Of a stretch of 5,393 nucleotides of DNA, positions 1 to 4,989 are shown in pieces; position 1 is the stretch's first letter, and each line of letters opens with the position of its first letter. The stretch covers positions 1 to 5,393 of the forward strand of contig JAIBDV010000235.1 of the NCBI GenBank assembly GCA_024686055.1. Direction: 5' to 3'. The position numbers were made by a program, and so were the translations under genes. The stretch comes from Neptuniibacter sp. GTDB taxonomy: Bacteria; Pseudomonadota; Gammaproteobacteria; Pseudomonadales; Balneatricaceae. Under the pieces are notes generated by a model. The model was not told the origin of the DNA. It made no database searches and saw only the letters and a list, made by a program, of their open reading frames with translations.

Positions 1-1
1 C

Positions 2-637
2 TCAGGCATGACAAGCCATCGGCTCAAGATCTGTAGTGACAACAACCGGAGCCGCTGACACTGAGCGTAACAGCATTGCCGAGAATTGAGCCCAATGCTC
101 ACGTTCTGATGCCATCATTTCCTTCTCGTCCACATGATGCCGCATCAACAAGCCAAAAGTGAATGTTTCAAGCAAGCACAGCAGATTATCCACCTCGTGC
201 TCATCAAGATCTTTGCGTGCAGTCGCAATCTGTCGTCGCCGCAACTCCCTTACGGTTGCAAACAGCCTGGAGATTGAGTGGCGATAAATAGGCTTGAACA
301 TCACCTGCTCAAAAAACGTATATAGCGCACGTGTAATACGTCGATTCTGCAATTGAACGTCAAACAGGTTCGATTCTACACGGGCAAGAAACCCCTCAAG
401 TGACTCATCTGTAGCATCATCCAGCATGTCAATAAAGCGATCGACCATCACCTCCAGCGCGGCCAGCGTTACATCATCCATCTGCTTAAAGTGATGGTAT
501 AAGCCACCCTTACTGATACCAGCATGTTTAATAAGATTTGCCGCTGTCAGCGCTGTAAGCCCACTTTCAGCAATAATATCAACCGCCGCTTCCAAAATCT
601 GAGCACGGGTTAAAAGTGCGTTTCCGTTCGGAGCCAT
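2..637 (-). CDS. TetR/AcrR-family transcriptional repressor
   Basis: This is a complete 211-residue protein, a normal length for TetR regulators. Residues about 10-56 form the N-terminal three-helix DNA-binding domain: a first helix starting T-R-A-Q-I-L-E-A-A, then the helix-turn-helix ending in the recognition segment G-I-S-K-G-G-L-Y-H-H-F (40-50), which is the family hallmark. The remaining 150 residues are predicted helical and should form the ligand-binding and dimerisation domain; this part is too variable to name an inducer. The ATG at 637 is preceded by AGGA (643-646 on the complement) with a 5-base spacer, which supports the start. The gene is divergent from the double receiver gene, and the 379 bases between them hold two inverted repeats that could be its operators. 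The gene downstream lies outside the window, so a co-transcribed target cannot be judged. The family call is firm; the regulon is unknown. Confidence 0.94.
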   Translation of the reverse strand: MAPNGNALLTRAQILEAAVDIIAESGLTALTAANLIKHAGISKGGLYHHFKQMDDVTLAALEVMVDRFIDMLDDATDESLEGFLARVESNLFDVQLQNRRITRALYTFFEQVMFKPIYRHSISRLFATVRELRRRQIATARKDLDEHEVDNLLCLLETFTFGLLMRHHVDEKEMMASEREHWAQFSAMLLRSVSAAPVVVTTDLEPMACHA

Positions 638-804
638 AACTGTCCTGTCACTGCGTTAATCTACAACTGATGCTACGCTTGTGCAGTGATGACGAAAACC
701 GCTGAATGTAGCCAGACTGATACAGGTCAACGAGTTCAGAACACCGCTTGAATCGAATCAAACAACCCGCAATTCAAACATATGTAATAGTGCGTTATCG
801 TCAA

Positions 805-823
805 AGCTCTGCTATACAGAGCT
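805..823. promoter_or_regulatory. Inverted repeat, candidate operator 1
   Basis: A perfect dyad with 7-bp arms, AGCTCTG and CAGAGCT, separated by the 5-base centre CTATA. TetR-family dimers usually bind palindromes of about 15-25 bp, so size and location in the divergent region fit. It has the same 5-base centre length as the second dyad at 857-879, but the arm sequences differ, so both may not be sites for the same protein. The function is inferred only. Confidence 0.35.
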
Positions 824-856
824 GTAATGACAGCATATAGACGCATCTAGTCTATT

Positions 857-879
857 ATTTAAACAAAGTATGTTTAAAT
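857..879. promoter_or_regulatory. Inverted repeat, candidate operator 2
   Basis: A perfect 23-bp dyad with 9-bp arms, ATTTAAACA and TGTTTAAAT, around the centre AAGTA. It lies 137 bases before the receiver gene start and 219 bases before the TetR start. A perfect AT-rich dyad of this length between divergent genes, one of which encodes a TetR repressor, is a typical repressor-site arrangement. It has no following T-run, so it is not an intrinsic terminator. It could instead serve another dimeric regulator. Confidence 0.45.
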
Positions 880-1016
880 CCTGGTCTCGATTCTACTTTG
901 CTACTTTTAATACGGTAGCGGGCCTGTCATCATAAGGGACTAGAGAATTTGGTGTTGTCGCTCAGACGCAACTGACCCAACAGGTACACGGGAAATTTCA
1001 GGAAAGTAGACCGAAT

Positions 1017-1823
1017 ATGGATCTGAATGACCTGCTCGTAATAGTGATCGAGCCATCCAATGTTCAGCGCACAATCATCATTGATCGTTTGCGCGACCAC
1101 GGCATTGAGAAAATCGAAGAGTTCACCGAAGCGGCTGGCGCGCTTGAAGCCATGCGCAGCCAGACTCCTGACATCGTAGTCTCCTCTATGCATCTGCCAG
1201 ATATGACCGGCACAGAACTGGTCGGCATGATGCGTGAAGATGAAGACCTCGCGACAATCACCTTTATCCTGATATCTTCAGAAACGCATTACAGGTACCT
1301 CGAACCTATTCGCCAGGCCGGTGCAATAGGCATATTACCCAAACCGTTCTCCTCCGATGAACTGGCCATTGCCCTGCGCAGCACCCTGCACTACCTGACC
1401 GAAACAGATACCAGCGCCAGCGAAGATACCCGGGAAGAAAACGAAAATCTGTCCGTCCTGGTCGTCGATGACAGCCGTATGTCTCGTCGATTTGTCCGCC
1501 AGATGCTGGAAAACCTGGGCATTGAAAAAATCACTGAAGCTGAAGACGGTGCGCATGCAGTCGCTGAGCTTCAGGATCGCAGCAACATATTTGACCTGGT
1601 TGTCACCGACTACAACATGCCAAATATTGATGGTAAGGAGCTGACGGAGCATATCCGCCAGGGCAGTGAGCAACCCACAGTGCCAATCCTTATGATCACC
1701 AGTGAACAGAATGAGCAGCACCTTGCAGCCATTCAGCGCGCAGGCGTTTCTGCCGTAGTTAACAAACCCCTCTCTTACGATATGGTCAAGACCCTGATTG
1801 AACGCCTGGTTCACGAAATCTGA
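1017..1823 (+). CDS. Tandem double-receiver response regulator (first receiver degenerate)
   Basis: This 268-residue protein consists of two CheY-like receiver domains (about 5-127 and 145-268) joined by a short acidic linker (128-144), with no output domain. The second receiver is canonical: acidic pair D151-D152, phospho-acceptor D198 in V-V-T-D-Y-N-M-P, T228, and K250 before proline. The first receiver keeps the fold signature (H-L-P-D-M-T-G, S87, K109-P110) but has E12-P13 in place of the acidic pair and S57 where the phosphorylated aspartate should be, so it should not be phosphorylated normally. The ATG at 1017 has AGGAAAG (1000-1006) ten bases upstream. No histidine kinase lies beside it, so it is an orphan regulator. 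It probably acts by protein-protein contact in a phosphorelay or chemotaxis-like pathway. A chemoreceptor gene lies about 3.2 kb away but is not linked in an operon. Confidence 0.94.
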   Translation: MDLNDLLVIVIEPSNVQRTIIIDRLRDHGIEKIEEFTEAAGALEAMRSQTPDIVVSSMHLPDMTGTELVGMMREDEDLATITFILISSETHYRYLEPIRQAGAIGILPKPFSSDELAIALRSTLHYLTETDTSASEDTREENENLSVLVVDDSRMSRRFVRQMLENLGIEKITEAEDGAHAVAELQDRSNIFDLVVTDYNMPNIDGKELTEHIRQGSEQPTVPILMITSEQNEQHLAAIQRAGVSAVVNKPLSYDMVKTLIERLVHEI

Positions 1824-1869
1824 GCCTGCATCAAGGGGACAGCTAGCACCTCGCTAGCAACCTGACCTC

Positions 1870-1910
1870 AGACCACGGGACACTCTGTCCCGTGATCTCA
1901 TTACTTTTTT
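1870..1910 (+). terminator. Probable intrinsic terminator after the double receiver gene
   Basis: A perfect 9-bp stem, CACGGGACA (1874-1882) and TGTCCCGTG (1886-1894), closes on the 3-base loop CTC. After one mismatch the stem extends by AGA/TCT (1870-1872 with 1896-1898). Six bases later comes the T-run 1905-1910. The spacer before the T-run is longer than ideal, so termination may be partial. It lies 46 bases after the receiver stop codon and before the next plus-strand gene. Confidence 0.6.
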
Positions 1911-1970
1911 ATATATTCACCCTGCACCGCACAAGCATTTGTGACACAATCTTTACCAAAGGATTTTCTG

Positions 1971-2141
1971 GTGGCCAAGTCACTTAAACCCAAAAGCCTT
2001 TGCAAACTAAGCAGACACGAGATTGAAGAACACTTTGCAGACCTGGCCAGACTAACCCATAGCAGCCAGTACCTCTGCACCAAGTGTGCGCGTTCTGCTC
2101 AGGATAAAAAATGGCTGTGCAAGCCCCAAAAAGCACGCTGA
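1971..2141 (+). CDS. Small four-cysteine protein upstream of ferritin
   Basis: This encodes a 56-residue basic protein of unrecognised family. I chose the GTG at 1971 because AAAGGA (1958-1963) sits seven bases before it. The in-frame GTG at 1941 would add ten residues but has no visible ribosome binding site. The N-terminal third is rich in K/S/L, residues 14-30 look like an amphipathic helix (H-E-I-E-E-H-F-A-D-L-A), and the C-terminus carries C36-x2-C39-x10-C50. With C11 this gives four cysteines, which could bind zinc or another metal, or an Fe-S cluster. No signal peptide or membrane segment is visible. It lies 45 bases before the ferritin gene on the same strand with no terminator between, so the two are probably co-transcribed. 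It is not bacterioferritin-associated ferredoxin, whose cysteine pattern (C-x-C ... C-x2-C) differs. A role in iron or metal handling is only inferred from the neighbour. Confidence 0.62.
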   Translation: MAKSLKPKSLCKLSRHEIEEHFADLARLTHSSQYLCTKCARSAQDKKWLCKPQKAR

Positions 2142-2186
2142 TTCACACGTAAGTAATCGCCCTGACGATAGACGGAGAGAACACCG

Positions 2187-2720
2187 ATGTTGACCCAAGC
2201 AATGGTTGATAAACTGAACGAACAGATCAACCTTGAATTTTACTCATCCAATCTGTATCTGCAGATGAGCGCCTGGGCAGAAAGCAAAGGCTACGAAGGC
2301 TGTGCTGCATTTCTGAATGAGCATGCCGATGAAGAGATGATGCATATGAAGCGCCTGTTCACCTACGTGAACGAAACAGGCTCACTACCCGTCATTGGCG
2401 CCATTGAAGCGTCACCAACCGAGTTTGGCACCATTAAGGGCCTGTTCGATGCAGTGTACGAGCATGAACAACTGGTGACCCGTAAGATTAATGAGCTGGC
2501 GCACACCGCTTTTAGCAATCAGGATTATTCCACTTTCAACTTCCTGCAGTGGTATGTAGCCGAACAGCACGAAGAAGAGAAGCTATTCAAGGGTATTCTC
2601 GATAAAATCGAAATCATAGGTGAAGACGGCAAAGGCCTGTTCTTCATTGATAAAGAGATTGGCCAACTGGTCGGCGGCAACACCGGCGGCAGCGTTATGG
2701 AACAGGGCGCACCTGCCTGA
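2187..2720 (+). CDS. ftnA: Non-heme bacterial ferritin (FtnA-type)
   Basis: This is a cytoplasmic iron-storage protein that oxidises Fe(II) at a ferroxidase centre and stores the mineral in a 24-subunit shell. The 177 residues align without gaps over most of their length with my memory of E. coli FtnA. All di-iron and third-site ligands are present at matching positions: E17, Y24, E49, E50, H53, E94, E126, Q127, E129 and E130. The stretch N-F-L-Q-W-Y-V-A-E-Q-H-E-E-E-K-L-F (118-134) is a family signature. The heme-binding methionine of bacterioferritins (about position 52) also reads M here, but the overall match is to the non-heme FtnA group. The C-terminus has about a dozen extra residues, rich in glycine. 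GGAG (2174-2177) lies nine bases before the ATG. It follows the small four-cysteine gene and ends just before a strong hairpin. No Fur box is evident in the 45-base gap upstream. Confidence 0.96.
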   Translation: MLTQAMVDKLNEQINLEFYSSNLYLQMSAWAESKGYEGCAAFLNEHADEEMMHMKRLFTYVNETGSLPVIGAIEASPTEFGTIKGLFDAVYEHEQLVTRKINELAHTAFSNQDYSTFNFLQWYVAEQHEEEKLFKGILDKIEIIGEDGKGLFFIDKEIGQLVGGNTGGSVMEQGAPA

Positions 2721-2730
2721 TGTGGTACTG

Positions 2731-2756
2731 AGGTGCTTATCAAGCGATAAGCACCT
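2731..2756. other. Perfect 11-bp hairpin after ferritin, no U-tract
   Basis: Arms AGGTGCTTATC (2731-2741) and GATAAGCACCT (2746-2756) pair perfectly around the tetraloop AAGC. It begins ten bases after the ferritin stop. Neither strand has a T-run next to it, so it does not fit a classic intrinsic terminator. It could protect the ferritin mRNA 3' end from exonucleases, terminate weakly, or serve as a binding site. The glycosylase gene starts about 64 bases further on. Confidence 0.55.
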
Positions 2757-2819
2757 GCTTGACCCAGCCAGCAATCCATTCCAGACTCATTGTCACACCC
2801 ATAAGTATTGGCTGATCAC

Positions 2820-3392
2820 ATGCCAGCTTTCGATCAACTTCTCTGCCAGATAAAACACTGCACCCTGTGTGCAGCATCACTACCGGACCCTCCCGCGCCG
2901 ATACTTCAGGCCAGCCCAGAAGCACGCATTCTGATTATTGGCCAGGCCCCTGGCCGTATCACTCGAGAGCGCGGCCGCCCATGGGACGATGCCAGCGGCG
3001 AACGCCTGCGCACCTGGATGGGCATAGATCAGCAAGCCTTTTACGCCAGCGGATTGCTCGGCATTGTTCCGATGGGCTTCTGCTATCCCGGCAAGGGCCG
3101 TAGCGGAGATATGCCACCACGCCCTGAGTGCGCGCCAGCATGGCACGCGCTGCTACTTGCCGCCATGCCTCATATCGAGCTGACACTGCTGATTGGCAAA
3201 TACGCTCAGGATTATTATCTGAGCGACAGTCACACCCTGACTGAACGCGTCAGGCATAATCAACTAAATGCCCCCTGTATCTGTATGCCCCACCCTTCAC
3301 CCCGAAACCGTTACTGGCTCAAGCAGAACGACTGGTTCGAGCGAGAACAAATACCACGGCTCCAACAGCGCATACATCAGCTCATTAGCTAG
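2820..3392 (+). CDS. Uracil-DNA glycosylase superfamily protein
   Basis: This is a 190-residue protein of the uracil-DNA glycosylase fold (COG1573/PF03167 type), predicted to excise damaged or uracil bases from DNA in the cytoplasm. Motif A is G-Q-A-P-G (41-45), followed by a G-R-P-W-D-D-A-S-G-E-R-L segment (52-63) like the family's G-x-P-F/W-x-G-x-S/A-G loop. Motif B is H-P-S-P-R-N (158-163), like the HPSPRN of SMUG1. Four cysteines, C14-x2-C17 near the N-terminus and C88 and C104 around the G-F-C-Y-P-G-K-G segment, occupy places similar to the 4Fe-4S ligands of family 4 enzymes, so a cluster is plausible. The ATG at 2820 was chosen; the TTG at 2808 would add four residues and neither has a good ribosome binding site, so the start is uncertain. 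It converges on the DUF6482-like gene with 20 bases between stops. Exact substrate is unknown. Confidence 0.85.
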   Translation: MPAFDQLLCQIKHCTLCAASLPDPPAPILQASPEARILIIGQAPGRITRERGRPWDDASGERLRTWMGIDQQAFYASGLLGIVPMGFCYPGKGRSGDMPPRPECAPAWHALLLAAMPHIELTLLIGKYAQDYYLSDSHTLTERVRHNQLNAPCICMPHPSPRNRYWLKQNDWFEREQIPRLQQRIHQLIS

Positions 3393-3412
3393 CCCATCAA
3401 CAGCACTGCCAC

Positions 3413-3718
3413 TCAGAACTTCACTACCAAAGCTTCTTTATGGTATTCCGCAAAAGAGCCCATACAGGCTTCATCATGGGGGATAACCTGAACCAGATTG
3501 GCTTCATGCACCCCTGCTTTCGAACAGAGATCATACGCCTGAGTAATACAGCGACAGGTCACAACCTCTCCCTTTCGATCTTTAATCAGCTCACGCCGCA
3601 CCTGACTCCCTTGCGAAAACTCCACCTCAATCACCATCGGACCGCAACTGGACTCCACAAAATTGACTTGCTGCAGATGGGGGCCACTGGCCAAGGATTT
3701 GAACTCAGATATACGCAT
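3413..3718 (-). CDS. Small conserved protein, DUF6482-like
   Basis: This is a 101-residue cytoplasmic protein with no signal peptide or membrane segment. It reads as a small alpha/beta protein: a short N-terminal helix, a strand-rich segment (M-V-I-E-V-E-F near 28-34, then E-L-I-K-D-R-K-G-E-V-V), a helix C-I-T-Q-A-Y-D-L-C-S-K-A, and a final A-N-L-V-Q-V-I-P-H-D-E-A-C-M-G stretch. The layout (a 'value' strand, a helix after R/C-S/I-x-x-A, then a V-x-x-x-x-H/Y-D-E-M/A motif) resembles DUF6482 proteins of Pseudomonas and relatives, as I remember them; function is unknown. The start is well fixed: AAGGAG (complement of 3726-3731) lies seven bases before the ATG. The opposite strand carries a longer open frame, but it lacks such support. 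The family assignment is moderate, the gene itself strong. Confidence 0.75.
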   Translation of the reverse strand: MRISEFKSLASGPHLQQVNFVESSCGPMVIEVEFSQGSQVRRELIKDRKGEVVTCRCITQAYDLCSKAGVHEANLVQVIPHDEACMGSFAEYHKEALVVKF

Positions 3719-4050
3719 AACAGCTCTCCTTATTCGCTGAACTCTCTACGCCTGCCAAGCCAGAACAGATTCAAATATTCCGACATCAGCAGATTGATCA
3801 TCCGCCTAAGCTTAGTAGCAAAAGCCCGCACCACAAACCAACTCATTCCCCGGGAGATACAGCATGAGTAAATATCGCACCGAACAGGACAACATTTAGC
3901 CGGGAAGTGCTTAGCGCCAGCTGAGTCCAGACCAGCTGATCCCAGATGGAATTACTGACTGACAGCCATATAAACAACCTTTGACGATATTTTGTTGCAT
4001 TTTCAGCACACCGAGGCAAAATCAGGGTTTACCCCTAAAAGCTGATAACT
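3719..4050. other. 332-base intergenic region with gene remnant
   Basis: No intact gene is supported here. Its left part must contain the promoter of the minus-strand DUF6482-like gene. It has a 10-bp palindrome CTAAGCTTAG near 3806-3815 and a TGATCA site just before it, with no proven role. From about 3852 to 3936 it carries what looks like the eroded 5' end of a fumarase gene, listed separately. The part from about 3960 to 4050 is AT-rich and should hold the methyltransferase promoter; TTGACG (3981-3986) is a good -35 match, but no matching -10 hexamer lies 16-18 bases downstream. Confidence 0.5.
3852..3936 (+). pseudogene. Candidate remnant of the 5' end of a class II fumarase gene (fumC-like)
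   Basis: GGGAG (3852-3856) lies seven bases before an ATG at 3864, which opens eleven codons reading M-S-K-Y-R-T-E-Q-D-N-I and then TAG (3897-3899). Class II fumarases commonly begin with this kind of sequence (x-Y-R-T-E-x-D-S/T-M-G-E-V-x-V-P-A-D, then a G-A-Q-T-Q-R segment). Fragments consistent with the next part follow in shifting frames: GAAGTGCT (3904-3911, E-V-L), GCGCCAGCTGAG (3914-3925, A-P-A-E), and CCAGACCAGC (3927-3936), similar to the Q-T-Q coding bases. No further fumarase is visible before the methyltransferase. The reading is a gene lost by deletion plus indels, with its translation start left behind. The match is short, so chance or a genuine 11-codon leader peptide cannot be excluded. 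Confidence 0.38.
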
Positions 4051-4866
4051 ATGCCTGATAGTATTACTGACCACTACAGCACCCATCTGGACGGTCACCA
4101 GATACTGAGCCAAATTGACAGCCATTACCCACAAGGGCCTGACCTTTACCAGCTGGCACCGATCGACCAGCTGCACACAGGCGGCATCAAAGCATCCGAG
4201 CGCCTGTTATCACACCTGTCTGAGGGGCAGCAGGTACTTGATATTGGCTCCGGCCTTGGCGGGGTGATGCGCCTGATCGCAGAGCGCGCCAGCTGCCAGG
4301 TCACCGGTATAGATCTGACCCATAGTTTCAACCACCTCAACACCGAGATAGGCCAACGCTGGAACAGCGACATTGCGATGCAAACAGCAACCGCAGATGG
4401 ACAGTCTCTACCGTTTACGACCCACTGCTTTGATCGTGTGCTCTACCAGCACAGCCTGGTCAATATGCCTGATAAGAGTGCTGCACTGAACGAAGCCGCT
4501 CGTGTTTTAAAGCCAGATGGCCAGGTTATTCTGCATGAATTGATTCAGGGACCAGCGTATCAGGACCTTCAATATCCCGTACCCTGGGCCAGCAAGGCTG
4601 AAAACTCTCATCTGATGACCGAATACGATTTGCAGCATTTGTTGAATAAGGCGGGCTTTAGTCAGCTGGCAGTCAACAACTGGTCAGATGACGCCCGGCA
4701 ATGGCGGCAACGCCAGCTCAGCAAAGAAAACGGTAACGCCGTCAAAACAGCCCCTCTGTCGCCCGCACTGGTGCTGGGCGAGGGCTTTAAGCAAATGGGC
4801 CGGAACATTATGCAAGGCCTCGCTTGCGATGCTATCCAGGTCATCGAGGTGATCGCCCGACATTAA
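4051..4866 (+). CDS. Class I SAM-dependent methyltransferase
   Basis: This 271-residue cytoplasmic enzyme transfers a methyl group from S-adenosylmethionine to an unidentified small-molecule acceptor. Motif I is V-L-D-I-G-S-G-L-G-G (62-71); the ribose-binding acid after strand 2 is D88 in V-T-G-I-D-L. The next SAM contact is A-D-G-Q-S-L-P-F (115-122), motif IV is F-D-R-V-L-Y-Q-H-S-L-V-N-M (127-139), and R-V-L-K-P-D-G-Q-V-I-L-H-E (151-163) is the post-motif segment. Upstream, D-Q-L-H-T-G-G (39-45) matches a D-Q-x-H-x-G-G element seen in glycine/sarcosine and phosphoethanolamine-type N-methyltransferases, which hints at an amine acceptor but does not prove it. The ATG at 4051 has no clear Shine-Dalgarno sequence; no better in-frame start was seen. 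It stands alone, flanked by a remnant region and a convergent chemoreceptor gene, so context does not give the substrate. Confidence 0.9.
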   Translation: MPDSITDHYSTHLDGHQILSQIDSHYPQGPDLYQLAPIDQLHTGGIKASERLLSHLSEGQQVLDIGSGLGGVMRLIAERASCQVTGIDLTHSFNHLNTEIGQRWNSDIAMQTATADGQSLPFTTHCFDRVLYQHSLVNMPDKSAALNEAARVLKPDGQVILHELIQGPAYQDLQYPVPWASKAENSHLMTEYDLQHLLNKAGFSQLAVNNWSDDARQWRQRQLSKENGNAVKTAPLSPALVLGEGFKQMGRNIMQGLACDAIQVIEVIARH

Positions 4867-4887
4867 CGCACCTAACCTCTCGCCCAT

Positions 4888-4919
4888 AAAAAAGCCAGCA
4901 CCACCTGAGTGGTACTGGC
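4888..4919 (-). terminator. Intrinsic terminator of the chemoreceptor gene
   Basis: On the plus strand an A-run (4888-4893) precedes a hairpin with arms GCCAG-C-ACCAC (4894-4904) and GTGGT-A-CTGGC (4909-4919), one internal mismatch and the loop CTGA. Read on the minus strand this is a stem followed at once by six T's, the classic form, about 70 bases after the chemoreceptor stop codon. The same stem lies 27 bases after the convergent methyltransferase stop but has no T-run in that direction, so it may act there only weakly. Confidence 0.8.
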
Positions 4920-4989
4920 CAGCATGGGCTGCCATTTATTCAAGCGCCATGAACTTCACAATAAAGACTCTAACAAGGCTAACAGGCAC

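Larger units (their letters stand above)
638..1016. promoter_or_regulatory. Divergent intergenic region between the tetR-type gene and the double receiver gene
   Basis: This 379-base stretch has no credible gene. It must carry the promoter(s) for the minus-strand TetR gene and the plus-strand receiver gene. It is more AT-rich than the flanking genes around 775-912. It holds two separate inverted repeats at 805-823 and 857-879, listed individually. A possible plus-strand -35-like hexamer ATGACA (827-832) lies 20 bases before TATTAT (853-858), a longer spacing than usual, so I do not call a promoter. A weak dyad TCACTGC/GCAGTGA (648-654 and 683-689, 28-base spacer) sits in the TetR leader. The receiver gene has a long leader if transcription starts near the dyads. 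Confidence 0.5.

Noticed and set aside
689..751. Plus-strand 20-codon frame in the divergent region
   Set aside because: No Shine-Dalgarno sequence precedes the ATG and the peptide has no notable character.
930..1193. Minus-strand frame overlapping the intergenic region and the receiver start
   Set aside because: It lacks a ribosome binding site and overlaps a well-supported gene; its sequence looks like a reverse reading of the receiver.
1335..1814. Minus-strand open frame of 159 codons inside the double receiver gene
   Set aside because: It is a shadow of a clear two-domain receiver gene; the translated product has no family signature.
1842..1858. GCTAGC repeated around ACCTC, a small hairpin after the receiver gene
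   Set aside because: The 6-bp stem is weak, has no T-run, and the hexamer is self-palindromic; the better terminator is at 1870-1910.
1971..2141. Bacterioferritin-associated ferredoxin (Bfd)
   Set aside because: Bfd ligands follow a C-x-C then C-x2-C pattern in a different length context; this protein has C, C-x2-C and C at other spacings.
2187..2720. Bacterioferritin (heme-containing) instead of ferritin
   Set aside because: The start M-L-x-x-x-M-V-x-K-L-N-E-Q, the third-site E49/E126/E129 pattern and near-identity to remembered FtnA segments place it in the non-heme group.
3440..3871. Plus-strand open frame of 143 codons over the DUF6482-like gene
   Set aside because: It is antisense to a gene with an AAGGAG ribosome binding site and a natural-looking protein. 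Its own translation has no recognisable domain and no good ribosome binding site.
3981..4009. TTGACG as a sigma-70 promoter for the methyltransferase
   Set aside because: No -10-like hexamer is present 16-18 bases downstream, so a promoter cannot be placed.
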